From: Zea mays
Taxonomy: Eukaryota > Streptophyta > Magnoliopsida > Poales > Poaceae
Reading direction: 5' to 3'
DNA: 64,000 nt
NCBI RefSeq assembly: GCF_902167145.1
Contig: NC_050104.1
Coordinates: 94,747,849 to 94,811,848, forward strand
Under the pieces are notes generated by a model. The model saw only the letters and a program-made list of their open reading frames with translations, searched no databases and was not told where the DNA came from. The position numbers and the translations under genes were made by a program. Within the stretch, counting starts at the first letter, position 1, and every line of letters starts with the position of its first letter. This document shows, piece after piece, positions 44,820-57,536 of this stretch.

Positions 44820-45307
44820 GCAGACTGGTAGGATATTAACAATTTTTAGACTATTCTAGCCTATAAGGACTAGTTTCAGCAGTAGCTTCTACCGAATCAC
44901 GCTTAGAACTTTGCTTATTTTAGCATATGCTATAGCATACTAGAGTAGCGGTGCCACCATTGCTAGTTTAGATGGCTCATCCAGTTTCTCTTTAGAATCT
45001 AGTATCCCTAGTTATATAGTTCGGAGGACCATAGAGTCAGGGTCTCTATTAGTATGCTTTTTTAATTTACTCGATGACACTAGATTTCTCTACACTAGTC
45101 CACGGGCAGAATATAAGCTTTGATAGAGTGTCATAAGCTCTACCAGTTACTACTCTTTTAACACAATCCATCATAACAATGATTGTCGTAGTGCCATCTA
45201 TGCCGACAATACTAGCCAATCAGGTCACCAAGGCTCCACTCCTGATGGTTGTTCTACCTTTAGCACTAGAGCTAGCAACTTTTGTGGTTCCTATGACTGG
45301 GACATTC
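44820..45307. other. Decayed host sequence between the solo LTR and element C2
   Basis: No open frame or motif recognised. It continues the sequence left of 13499 and resumes after 52947. Confidence 0.4.
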
Positions 45308-45312
45308 ATGAC

Positions 45313-47965
45313 TGAAAGGAACATGGACACCTAAGAGGGGGTTGAATTAGGACTTTTAAAAACTTCGCTAATCTAGGCAACAAAAAAAATCCTAGAATAA
45401 AACCTATGCAATTAACTAAACAAGAATGTGCAAACTAGGTTTTGTTTAAGTGTTGGTATCTCTACCACAAAAGATTTTTGACACCTAAGTTCCAATCCTA
45501 TATTCTAAACTAAGAATAGTAAAGATTGCAACTTAAGTACTTAAAGTAAATGCGGAAGCTAAAGATCAAAGGTAAAGATGCAAATTCTCATGGACAACGC
45601 CAGTATTTTTATTGAGGTATCCGAAACCACGCAAGCTCTCCACTAATCCTCATTGGTGCCCTTATGCAAAGGGTAGTCTTCGCGAGGGCCAAGCACCATG
45701 GTCGAGTAACTCCGTAGAGAGCCTCGGGCCTTCTCCACGTGCAAGTGGTGATCTACTTCTGGCTCCTCTTGGATGCTCCCCACCATCTCCACTATCGAGC
45801 TTTCGGTCAAATTGTTGTGGGCCTTGTTCACTCTGGTACACGGTGGCGGCCACACACAAACGCAGTTGATGCGGTCTCGCAAGACTCTCGCCCCACTCAG
45901 TATAATTACAACGGCTCGCGCAAAAGTCGAGGGGTTTGTGGGTTGTCTAACCTCACTCACACAACTAGGAACAAACCTATAGCAAATGATAATATGGATC
46001 TAACTAACCTAAGCAATTCTCAAAGCACCTACACTAATCACCGAGTGATTCTATTAAGCACTTGTGTGATGGAGCTCTTGGAAATGTGCATCTATGCTTT
46101 GGATATGTTTCTTGTGCTCTAACACCTTCAAATAGCGATCTAGGGGGTTTATGAAAGTCGCCTAGAGGGGGGTGAATAGGCGTAATCTAAAATTTACAAC
46201 TTAAAACACAAGCTACAAGCCGGGGTTAGCGTTAGAATTAAATCCGAGTCCGGTAGAGAGGGGAAACAAATCAACCAAGAAATAAAGCGGATGAACATGG
46301 TGATTTGTTTTACCGAGGTTCGGTTCTAAAGAACCTAGTCCCCGTTGAGGTGGTCACAAAGACCGGGTCTCTTTCAACCCTTTCCCTCTCTCAAACGTTC
46401 ACTTAGACCGAATGAGCCTTCTTCCTTAATCTCACGGGTCACTTAGACCCCGCAAGGACCACCACACAATTGGTGTCTCTTGCCTTGCTTACTAAGCACT
46501 TGAGAGTAAGAATTGAAAAGAAAAAGAAGGCCAAGCCAAGCAAACAAGAGCAACAAAGAAACACAAGAGATCCTCTCACAAGTCCTAATGCACTAGAGTT
46601 GATTTGGGGACTTTGAGTGGATCGATCGCTTTGATTGTGTCTTGGAGTGGAGCCTATTGCTCTTGTATTGAATGCAATGTTCATAATGCTTGGATGCTTG
46701 GTGTTGTGGTGGTTGGGGGTATTTATAGCCCCCAACCACCAAATGGTCGTTGGGGATGGCTGCTGTCGATGGGCGCACCGGACAGTCCGGTGCGCCACCG
46801 GACAGGCACTGTAGGCTGTCTGGTGCGCCACCACGTCACCCAACCGTTAGGGTTCGGGAGCAGTCGACCGTTGGCGCCGTTGTCTTCTTGTGGCACCGAA
46901 TAGTCCGGTGCCACACCGGACACTTTCTGGTGTGCCTCTGACTTCTGCTCTGACTTCTAGCGCGCACTGTTCACGCGCCAGAGTCGACCGTTGCGCGAGT
47001 TAGCTGTTGCTCCGCTGGTGCACCGGACAGTTCGGTGGCACACCGAACTGTCCGGTGAATTATAGCGGAGCGCGCCTGGAGAAACCCGAGAGTGGCTGGT
47101 TTAGCCCTGTACGGACCTAGTACACCGGACACTGTATGGTGGCACACCGGACAGTCCATTGCGCCAGATCACAACACACTTGGTTTCTTTGCTCCTTTGA
47201 ATTTGGATCCCTAACTTGAATATTTATTGGTTTGTGCTGAACCTATGTGCACCTGTAGAACATGTATTCTAGAGCAAACTAGTTAGTCCATATATTTGTG
47301 TTGGGCATTCAACCACCAAAATTAATTGTGGGAAATGGTTAACCCTATTTCCCCTTCAGTTTATATAGAGCCCCCACTCAATTCTAGCCATTGGAGAGAA
47401 AGATGATTTTTCTACCTGTGTCGCACTGGACTGGTCCGATGCACACTGGATTGGTCTGATGCACACCGGACCGTTGGTCTGGACTCTCCACATTAGCTAG
47501 TCATTGAGCTTTGACAGCACTGTAGATAGTTCGGTGTGCCACCCACACGGTCCGGTGTCGCCACATCAAATGACCGTTGGCTACTAGCCGTTGGACCATG
47601 GACTGGTGCACCATCGGACCGGTCCGGTGCGCTAGCTGCTCGAGAGCCACTTGCAGAGCTCTCTGTGCACACGGACCGGTGTGCCACTGGTGCGCTAGCA
47701 GACAACCCACTTCTTGAATCTTCTATCTTTTTTCTTGGGCTCTTTTTGTCTTGTGTCTTGGACTTGTGCCTAGTATTTGTAAGTCTTCAATGTGTCTTTT
47801 AGGTCTTCTTTTGAGGTGTTGAATCCTTATAGTATTAGTCCAATCCACTGTGCATCCTATGAACTTCAAAACAAAAACACTTGGAAAACATTAGTTCAGC
47901 AGTTATGTTGATCATCGAACACCAAAAACATTTAGTCGAATGGGTCGGGGTCAATTTTCCTTACA
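45313..47965 (-). repeat. Element C2 3' LTR, split by a solo LTR
   Basis: TGAAAGGAAC...TTTTCCTTACA. Without the inserted solo LTR and one TSD it is about 1.44 kb. The partner LTR has the unsplit GGGGGTTTATATAGAGCC near 52371, the empty site. Confidence 0.85.
46152..47358 (-). mobile_element. Solo LTR of Opie/Ji type
   Basis: 1207 bp, minus orientation, beginning TGAAAGTCGCCTAGAGG (reverse complement of the D LTR end) and ending CCCTATTTCCCCTTCA. Perfect TSD GTTTA at 46147-46151 and 47359-47363. It carries CACCGGACAGTCC motifs from 46776 to 47157 and a minus-strand TATA-like box near 46720. No internal sequence remains, so unequal recombination between two LTRs is the likely origin. Confidence 0.9.
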
Positions 47966-49649
47966 ATCTCCCCTTTTTGGTGAGTGATGGCAACACAACC
48001 AAAGCAAGCAATTATTAAATACCGAATTGAAATATGCACTCTACTTGCTATGGATGCATATGCATAAGCAAGATGTATGAGGTCATTTAGAAATTAAGCA
48101 CATTCTTGCACATGCAACTAGTCCCCTATGTGTGATTATGGACTTAAGCCTCCCCCTAACTCCATAATCCACATACTTCCTATCTTGGACCAAAACCAAC
48201 AAAGATGACCAACTAAAAGAATCAAAAAATTAAAATTGGTGGTTGTTGGTATTTGATATACTTTGGTTTTCTTTGGTCCAAAAAATTCTCCCCTTTGGAA
48301 TCAAACACCTAAAAGAAAGACATGTGAAAGAACATAGAAAGCAATTAAAGACTTGCCCTCTAAGGGCTTGTTTGGTTAGGCCGAACCAGAAGGGGATTGG
48401 AGGAGATTAAATCCCCTCCTAGTCGAGATTAAATCCCCTTCTAGTCAAAATTGACTAGGAGTGGATGTAGTCCCTTCCAATCCCCTTCTAGATCGGCGCA
48501 CCTGAACAAGCCCTATAAGGATTTCCCCCCTAAAAGAAAGTTCTCCCCATTTGGAAAAGTAATCTCCCCCTTTAAGGAAAAAGACATACCCCCTGTCGGA
48601 AAACCCTCTACTTAGGAAAAGCACATGAAAATAAGAGGAACAAGACATGATTGAATAGACTAACTACCCCTAAAACTATACATCGGTAAATGATAGAGAA
48701 TATTCTAGTGACACCAAAAGAAACATTTAACAAATATGCATATATGGCAACATGAGGCATAAGATGAAAATGGCATAGCCTATTCAAATATTGGAGAAGA
48801 CATGTAAATGATACCAATTGAAAGATTTGGATGATGATCAATGAAATTCTTGAAGTGGAGGCATGTTGTCTTTCTTTGGGACTCCATTTTCCTTCATTGA
48901 GGCTACTACACACATAATAGGCCTGAAAATGGATATTAGTCTCAAAGACTTAGATTATAGAGTAACCTCCACGTAAAGCTGTGATACAAGTTTTGAATAC
49001 TTCTAGGAGATATGCACTTTGATTTTTAAGATCAAGAGGGGCAAATTATCTATAATCCATACTTTGGCACATATAATTAAAAATGACATCAATTGAAGGA
49101 TATTACTTTAGAAGCAAGCAATAGTGCCATCTATTTATAATTTTTAATTAAGCTATGTACCATGCTTTACTAAACTTTATAAACCATGTAGATTTGCTCA
49201 ACAAGTATGAATTAAAACCGAGCATTCCTACCATATGATATACCTAGCATGCATGCAATTCAATTTAAAATATGAATAATACCAATTGAAAAATGATATC
49301 AATTAAAGGCTATACTAGGCACAAATAGTAATCTAGATACAAGAAAATAGATACACATATCTAAAACAAAGAATTGCAATAAATCTAGTTACCTTAGTCA
49401 TGGGTGGGGAATTTGGGTCCAAAGTATTTACTAACCCACTTGGCAATAGTCTTGATCTGATATGATGCATCCCATGATATACATCCCAACTTGCCAAGTC
49501 TCTAAATTCCCCGAAGTCCTTTGGACTTCCCACTTCTCTCTTGGGACCAAACCTTCTTGGTGCTTTTGATGTTGGAAATAATCTCCTTTGGCACTAGATG
49601 TGTTTGACTCACTTTCCCTTGTTGGCTTGCTTGTTGGCCTTGATGGCTA
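47966..49649 (-). other. Element C2 polypurine tract and 3' noncoding region
   Basis: Minus-strand AAAAAGGGGAGAT lies next to the LTR at 47966-47979. The remainder is AT-rich without credible genes, except for the MITE at 48364-48513. Confidence 0.7.
48364..48513. mobile_element. Tourist-like (PIF/Harbinger) MITE, 150 bp
   Basis: The ends GGGCTTGTTTGG and CCTGAACAAGCCC are imperfect inverted repeats. The flanks are TAA and TAT, close to the 3-bp TAA duplication of this group. The interior contains partly complementary AAATCCCCTC and GGGGATTGGAGG blocks. There is no coding capacity. It is absent from element C at the equivalent place, so it inserted after the two copies separated. Confidence 0.75.
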
Positions 49650-51464
49650 TCACATTCCATTCTTCATCTTCTTGATTACGTATGGTGTAGCCACCTTTTT
49701 GTCCACCTTGTTGGTGTAGGTGTTGGAGATTTTACTTGTTGGCCTTTTCTTCTTATCTCCCCCGGTCTTTGCCTTACATTGGTAAGACTTATGTCCTTTC
49801 TTATGACATAGCCAGCAAACCACGATTTCACCCTCCATAGACTTGTTCACTCCCGGAGTGGTGTTATCCTAAGAAGGATGAGTTTGTTTGGCTTTGCCTT
49901 TCTTGTCATATATGGCCTTACTAAGGCAAGACACTTCTTGCTTCAATAACCCAATTTCTAAAGCAATCTTATCCAGACTAGTTTCTATAACAACATTTTT
50001 AACAAGAACTTGATTGCAAGAGTTAGAATCATCAATTAAATTTAAGCAAGAAGTAGAAGCATCCTTTTTAATAATTTCAGGAATTTCAACTAAAGATGCT
50101 CATGGGGTGTTATCGATGTTTTCTAGCTTAGTAGTTATCTCATTATTGTGTATGCTAAGAATTTCCATTTTCTCTAACAAATTTTCAATAGCATCCTAAG
50201 AGCTAGCTAACTTAGCCTTAAGTTTTTCATTATTTTTAACAAGGATATCATTAGTAGTTAAGGATGTAGATTTAGACTCTAATTGCTCAGTTTTGGTTGT
50301 TAGCACATAATTCAAATTTGCAAAAGTTTCAAACTTTTCTAGCAAACATTTATAATCATTTTGAGAGCTAAGAAACTTAGATTTTAGCACTTTTATTGAG
50401 CCTTTTGTTTAGTGCAAACATCCCCAAAAAACTTAACGGCATGTGCAAGCTCATCTCAAGAGGGCATATCCTCATCATCACTGTCACTATCATCACTAGA
50501 GGATGGGATACTCGAGTTACCTCTTGCCATAAGGCATTTGTGTGATGAAGAGTGTGTAGAACATGATAAAGAGCGATGGCCACATCTTGGAGGTTTATCT
50601 TCGCTTGAAGAATCATCCCAAGTCTTGACACTTGTAAGTGTTTTGCCTTTGCTCCTCCTCGTTTTGGGTTCAGCCAAATTTGGGCAATTATCTCAGAAGT
50701 GGCCCTTTTCCCCACATGTGAAGCACCCTCCCTTTCTTTGTTTTTTCTATCAATTTTAAAGACAATATCCTCGACCTTTCCGATGCGTCAGACCATTTCT
50801 TCATCGTCCCTTTCTTATTTTCATCACATGCAAAAGCATATGGCATCGATGAAGTAGCCTCCTCTTGACCCATCTTTTGTGACATCTCAAATGCCACAAT
50901 CTTTTCGATTACAAGAGTCGGGGTCATTTGACTCAAGTCTTCCAAGTTGTGAAGGATGGTGATGGTGCTCCCATATTTTTGTTATGGTAGAAGGGAGATG
51001 ATCTTCCTCACAATGTACGCATCACCTAGCTTGTTAATTCTAATAGAATTGAGCTTATTGATAATTAGATTCAAACAAGAATACATATCTCTAACAAGCT
51101 CATTTTCTTTTATTTGGAAAAATATATTCATTCAAGATTAGGCAATGTTTTTTGCTCACATACATTTGAAGTGCGGTCATGGAGCTCATGCAATTTTAGC
51201 CAAATCTCATTAGTAGTTTTCAAAGTAAATACTTGATTGAAAATATCCATGATAAGAGACATACAAGCGGTTTTTAGCTCTAGCGTTCAAATGAATTTCT
51301 TTTTTGTCACTCGTGGTGAGCTTCTCGAGATTCTTATGTGGTTTCATCCCGTTGCGAGTGACTCTCCAACCACCTAGATCAACAACTTCTAGGTAACAAG
51401 CCATTCTAGCACTATAATAGGGGAAGTTAGTACCATTGAAGTGTGGTGGCCTATGGGTATCCAT
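49650..51464 (-). pseudogene. gag: Decayed two-knuckle gag of element C2
   Basis: Minus-strand fragments match the element C gag in order: MDTHRPPHFNGTNFPYYSARM (51464), MEDLSQMTPTLVIEKIVAFE (50945), an Arg/Ser stretch ending SSHKCLMARG (about 50530), a coiled-coil part (50390-50196), and the second knuckle CWLCHKKGHKSYQC with the basic tail ATPYVIKKMKNG (49850-49650). The first knuckle is reduced to CGKRATSE-like remnants around 50715. Many frameshifts and stops separate the pieces. As in C, no pol sequence follows. Confidence 0.8.
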
Positions 51465-51530
51465 CCCCTTCCTCTAAAGAGTGTCGCTCGATTAGCGATG
51501 AAGCTAAAACGTTCCAAATGAACCAAATCA

Positions 51531-51545
51531 GGTTCTAGTACCAAG
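51531..51545 (-). promoter_or_regulatory. Primer-binding site of element C2, mutated
   Basis: Minus-strand TTGGTACTAGAACC next to the 5' LTR is a damaged Met-initiator-type site. Confidence 0.6.
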
Positions 51546-52942
51546 TGAAAGGAAAATGAAGACTAAGAGGGTGAATTAGGACTTCTAAAAACTTCGCTAA
51601 TCTAGGCCATAAATAAATCCCTAGAAAAACCTATGCAAATAACTAAACAAGAATGTGCAAACTAAGTTTTGTCGAAGTGTTGCTATCTCCACCGCAAAAG
51701 AGTTTTGATACCTAAGTTCCAATCCTATATTCTAAACTAAGAATAGTAAAGATTGCAACTTAGGTACTTAAAGTAAATGGAGAAGCTAAAGAGAAAAGGT
51801 AGAGAAGCTAACTCTCATGGACGACGCTAGTATTTTTATCGAGGTATCCGGAACCGCGCAGGGTCCCAACTAATCCTCATTGGTGCCCCTATGCAAAGGG
51901 TAGCCCACACGAGGGCCAAACACCATGGTCGAGTAACTCCATAGAGAGTCGTGGGCCTTCTCCACACGCAAGTGGTGCTCCGCTTCTGGCTCCTCTCGGA
52001 TGTTCCCCCTGCATCCACTATCGAGCTTCTGACCGAATCGTCATGGGCCTCGTTTCCTCCGGTACACGTTGGCGGACGCACCACAAACACGGTTGATGCG
52101 GTCTCGCAAGACTCTTGCCCCACATGATACAATTATAACGACTCACGCAAGAACTGAGGGGGTTGTTGGTTGTCTAACCTCACTCACACAATTAGGAACA
52201 AACCTAGAGCAAGCACTAATGCAGTCTAACTAACCTAAGCACTTCGTAAAGCACCTACGCTGATCACCGAGTGATTATATTAAGCACTAGTCTGATGGAG
52301 CTCTTGGAAATGTGCCTCTATGCTTTAGATATGTTTCTTATGCTCCAACACATTCAAATGGCTGGCTAGAGGGGGTTTATATAGAGCCTCCACTCAATTC
52401 TAGCCGTTGGAGATAAATTAGACTCTTTCCGTCTGTGTCGCAACGGACCGCAGGTCCGGACTCTCCACGTCAGCTAGCCATTAGGCTCTGACAACACTGT
52501 ACACAGTCCGGTGTGCCACTTGCATGGCCTGGTGCCGCCGTGTCAAATGACTGTTTGCTACTAGCCGTTGGACCATGGTTCGGTGCACCACCAGACCGGT
52601 CTGGTGCGCCACCTGCCCGAGAGCCACTTGCAGAGCTCTCTACGCACACAGTCTGGTGCACCACCGGACCGCCATCTAAAAACCCATTTGTGAATCTTAT
52701 ATCTTCTTTTCTTGGGCTCTTTTGGTCTTGTGTCTTGGACTTGTGCTGAGTATTTGTTAGTCTTCACTATGTCTTTTAGGTCTTCTTTTGACGTGTTGCA
52801 TCCTCAGAACCTTAGTCTAATCCACTTCACGTCCTGTGAACAACAAAACACAAACACTTAGAAAACTTTAGTTCACCAGTTATGTTGATCATCAAACACC
52901 AAAATCATTTAGTCAAATGGGTCAGGGTCAATTTTCCTTACA
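51546..52942 (-). repeat. 5' LTR of element C2
   Basis: 1397 bp, TGAAAGGAAA...TTTTCCTTACA. Diverged CCGGAC-type motifs lie between 52440 and 52670. Confidence 0.85.
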
Positions 52943-52947
52943 AAGAC

Positions 52948-53640
52948 ATTACCTTGTTCGGTGGCATCATCAGACCCTTCGCACAACCCCCTATTCCACC
53001 AGTCGGTCAATTAGCGCCAAAGACAAGGCCCACACTTTCTAGGCAGACGATTGCTTCCTACAACTCAGACAAGGATGCTCTCCCAATGTAGTTTGAGTTT
53101 ATGCCTCACAATTTAGTACCTGGCACAACTATGTCTTCCCCTTCTCAAGACCCTTATGTGTGAGGGGAGAGGTCCAATAGAGGAAAGTATGTGCATAGGA
53201 GGAATGTAATTAGTAGGGGGAGTGAACAATACATATGAGTTTGATTTTCCATATGTTTTATGTGTGATACTCACATATGCGCTGTATCTCACATGCTCAT
53301 GCATTGTACTACACATCTTATGTTGTTAAATACATATGATATGTGTATGCGATGATGTGACATAACTTGTTTCTACTTTATATCTTAAAATATGTCACAT
53401 ATGCATGTTTATCATCCTTCATTTCATATCTATTGTAGATAATCTTACTCTTTCATGTATATGAGATTAATCTTATTCTGGCATGTTACATGCTTATGGA
53501 CTTCGATTATATGAATTTACAGCTAAGGTCTCTTGTTTCGGCACTAAGAGTCCATACAAAAAACAAGATTCCTTTAAAAACTAAAAACCTTTCTCACATA
53601 CTCAAGGATAGGTTGTGATCAATCACCAAAAACGAAAGAT
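52948..53640 (+). other. Decayed internal end of an old copia-like element
   Basis: No intact frame. It ends with GATCAATCACCAAAAACGAAAGAT, a damaged version of the polypurine-tract region of C and D, placed directly before an LTR-like start at 53641. Confidence 0.5.
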
Positions 53641-55239
53641 TGAAAGCATATAAGCCCCAATTTGGTTTTGGTGATTAATAATAATAATATAAGATTATTA
53701 TGACTAATGTGTAGTTTGTAGAAAAAGGTCAGGTAACAACAATGAAATATGGTTGGGCTTATGTGGTATTCATGCCCTTATTGATAGAATTCAATGGTTG
53801 GTTTTAAAGTATGGTTAAGAAGGTTTAGGATTAGGTATTAGTGATAGAACCTTTATTTTTCTTTAAGCCACACTATAAATAGGGCATGGCATGGATAGCT
53901 TGACCTAGGTGAGTCTATATAGGTATAGTGGTGCACACTTATGAAAACTATTGCTAGACAAACCCAAAGGAAGCCACATAAAGTTTGAAAGAAAACCCAA
54001 CTCAAAAGGCAATAAAAAGAGTGAGTTGGTGACTCTGTAGTCGCGCCGGATGTCACAAGATAAGAGAGATCACTATAGTGTTTGATAGTAACACTGGATT
54101 TGTATGGTATGCACCAAGGTGCACCAGACAGGCCACTCAGAGAGCTTGTAGAAGTGGCCTGGATACACATATATTCATCAGACGTGTCTGGTGTACCACT
54201 ATTTATGGCACTAGATAAGGTACTCAGAGAGCATGTAAACTATGTTTGAGAGGTTGAGTACTCACTGGAAGTGTCTAGTGTGCCACCAAATACGGAACCG
54301 GACATGATACTTAGAGAGGTCAACAATTGTGTATCTTGGGACTGTACTCATCGGACGTATCCAGTGTGGCACCAGCATGCACACTAAATGCCACATAATG
54401 TAATGGCTAGTTTCAAAAACTAGCCATTGGGGAGGCATTGATATGTCCGATGAAGTGGGTTGGTGAGCATCAAACATGTCTAGTGCCCCCGACTGTGCTG
54501 AGCGGGGATGTAACGACTAGTTTCACCCCTCAGATCTATTTATGCCCAACTTAGCCATTTGAGTGTCTTACCTCTTCCAAGTTCCAACAACTAAAGCATC
54601 CCTTGAGATTGTGGAAGACCCTTTGCATAGTGACGAGATTTGAGAGTTGATAAACATGCAATTAATGGCCCCATTAGTGCATAGAGAGTGACTTGTATGC
54701 AACCACCACCCTCATTAGACTTCATTTGGTCAAGTGAGATTCTAGTGTTGTTACTCTTTGTAATCAATGTCACCTAGATGTCTAGGTGATGATCAAGAAT
54801 GCAGTGATCATCTAGGAAGCGTGTGGATTACCCGACTTGGGCCTACACACGGTTGTGAGCAGTGTACGGTACTGAAGTAGTGAAGATTCACCTTGTAGAG
54901 AGCACTTAGTCCTTGTACAAACCAAGGGAGAGTGGTACCCTTGCGCGGGTGCTCCAACAAGAATTAGTGAAGATTGTCGACTCTCCAAGACCTCGACTAA
55001 ACATCAAGAAGTATTCTAATCCTTTACTTAATTTATGTATTTACATCTTAATGATTCAATTTAAGCATTTACATTCTTTAAATTAACATGATGGTTTAGG
55101 ATTGGAAATTGTGGATCAAAACACTTTGTCATATTACTAGGCACTCAGATGAAGGTGGACATGTGATTAGTATTTAATCTATGCAACAAAATTTAGAGTA
55201 ACCTAATTCACCTTCTTTTTAGGCATCTTGGCTAACTAT
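53641..55239 (+). repeat. Old 3' LTR of a SIRE/Maximus-like copia element
   Basis: Starts TGAAAGCATATAAGCCCC right after the polypurine-like tract and appears to end near AATTCACC...GGCATCTTGGCTAACTA, which resembles the usual LTR end of this lineage with mutations. No 5' partner is visible in the window, so the end is approximate. Confidence 0.5.
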
Positions 55240-55633
55240 AATATTCGACTCTTGGATGGATCAGATAAGCCATATAAATAGTCTAGCGAGTTGCATTGCT
55301 ATCCAAATTAAATACTAGCATGAAAATATCAACGAAAATGTTTACTACTTCAATATTTGTATGATATAAAAAATACATAATAGACTTGCATGTGTAAAAT
55401 ATATTTATATAGCACATCATAAACATGAGATGCATGGTGCATAACGAGCATCCGAGATGCACAAAATTTACCTAAACAAAGAGGTGCAACTATGAGCCCT
55501 TAATGTAGGTTATTGGAGTTTCATTAACTAGTAGGAAGCAATGTCAATTTGTATTTATTGGGATGAAACTCAACTCCCCCTTCTCACCTTAGTTTATGTA
55601 CTACTCTATCATTTTTATGTAACATTATAATAG

Positions 55634-55848
55634 GACTTTGTTAGGTAGGCCTTCCACTTCTTCTCGTGGCTGCTTGCAAGGAGCCCTACCAAACATGAAA
55701 AAGGACTCCTTACAGGAAGTTTAGAGGAGCCTAGGCCGGAGTCGCTAAAATATGGTTTCTCCTACCTTATACACACAAAACTAACATAAATTATAACAAA
55801 ACTACCATTAGAGTCATTTTAGGAGTCGGAACTCTGCCTGACAAGATC
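55634..55848. mobile_element. Possible MITE with degenerate inverted ends
   Basis: ACTTTGTTAGGTAGG at the left and CTCTGCCTGACAAGAT at the right are imperfect inverted repeats about 215 bp apart. No clear TSD. Confidence 0.3.
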
Positions 55849-56310
55849 TAAATAAGTAAGAGATTGGCACTAAGACCACCTTTAGAACCGACACCAAGAG
55901 ATGCTAATATATATAAGTGAAATGTGTTATTACCAGGTCCGTACCTATGTTTTTGTGGCCCTGACGCGGAACATATATTTAGTCTCTATACAAGAAAAAT
56001 ATAAATAACCAAACTATCAAAGTATGGTCATTAATTAACATATAACTATATATTTTCTTGTTGTATAAGAAATTAGGAACTATAGGCATTCATACACGAT
56101 TATTTCGCTTATTCAAAAATTGAACCAAGTATTCATTTTTTTAGCATATAGTAGACCATAGCATAATATACGCAAGAGTTGGAGCCCTAAAACTTTGGAG
56201 GCCCTGTGTGATCAGTCCATATGCGCTGGGCGATGCACGGGGCTGGCTATTACTAAATTAAACTGAAAAAATGATGTTCTTCTCCTCGCCAAACTCATTG
56301 ATTAAAATCA

Positions 56311-56610
56311 ACTAGTCATATGCACATGCATTGCTACGGTTTATATATATAACATAGGATAAATTTGTTTTAATAAAGCACAAAATATATGTTTTTATTG
56401 ATTAGGTATGTGTGAATGTGGAGCCAGCAACCAAGGTTCAAACACTCACTTATACATAATTTTAACTTATTTTTTACATAAACTCTTCTATTATAGTAGT
56501 AGAGAAGAGATTATAGGAGTGCATGTTGATTCTAAAAATGTATGGTTTTTTTAAAAAAATATTAACATGGGACGACTGTTGAAACCGATGCTTTAATATA
56601 GTAAAGATGT
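56311..56610 (+). repeat. Dispersed short repeat, copy 1
   Basis: Begins ACTAGTCATATGCAC, contains GCTACGGTTTATA and ACCAAGGTTCAAACACTC, and ends GATGCTTTAATATAGTAAAG. It is related along its length to 63731-63960. Confidence 0.5.
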
Positions 56611-57536
56611 GACATTAAATTAAGAAACCAGTCTTTTTTTGTTGCAAAGATTAATGTCAATGTTGTACTCCCCCTATACATTTTTCTTCTACGTATATGT
56701 TCTCGGCACAGTGACCAAGTTAGGAGGAAACTTGCTTCGTTTTTTTATGTTAAATGGGATGTCACAATTGTTGGGCCCATGCCTGCATGTAGCTAGCAAC
56801 TGACTGTAAACAACTCAACGGTCAAGCAGCTGGAATGTCTGCACGCAGTACTCCGCACACAGAGACAGTAGTGAAAAGACCACCTACGATTCCCAATGCG
56901 GTTGGCGACAAAGAAAACTCGAAATGTGTTTTTCTCGTGGATACTTTCATATTTAACTCAATCCACGTATACTAAAATAGACTAAATTATAACTTAAACT
57001 AATTTACAATACAATCTATCTCAATATACATTGATTAAGGTGAATACAAGAGTATTCAAACAAGTCCTGAAGAAAAATGGAGGAATGGGAGTAATTTAAT
57101 TTCCTCCAACCTATTGTGCAATCTCTAACGGGCGACAGAAGTTATATTCAATGTGTCACCAAATACATAATCCACCAATGGGGTAAAGCGGCGACTTGGC
57201 ATTGTTGGACGCCAAAGCAAGTTTTTTTAAAAAAAAACAAACAAAAAGAAGGTGTACATGGAAGAGCACAGATGACGGGGCGCAGAGGATCCGAGCAAAA
57301 CTCCAATATTCTACATGTAGCCTCTTTTAAGAAAGTACGGGCATGACCAGAGCACGCTGGGGGCAGTGGAAGATTCGGCGCATAATCCGTTCCGGAAGGG
57401 GAATATCCAATGGGATATGTCAAGATCCTCTGCGCGTCCCTGTCCCAGCCTTCAAAGCCTCGGTCCTTCTCTGTCAGTTTCTCTCTAGTCTCCAGTACCA
57501 ACCATTCAACGCAACTCCCCGCGCCGTTGTTTCGAA

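Larger units (their letters stand above)
45313..52942 (-). mobile_element. Element C2: second, older copy of the gag-only copia-like family
   Basis: Minus strand. LTRs at 45313-47965 (split by a solo LTR) and 51546-52942; internal region about 3.58 kb, against 3.57 kb in element C. The flanking pentamers are ATGAC (45308-45312) and AAGAC (52943-52947), four of five matching. It has the same layout as C: primer site, decayed two-knuckle gag, polypurine tract, no enzymes. More frame breaks and diverged LTRs show that it is older than C. Confidence 0.85.
55240..57100. other. AT-rich intergenic sequence
   Basis: No gene seen. It contains a possible MITE at 55634-55848 and a dispersed-repeat copy at 56311-56610. 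Confidence 0.5.
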
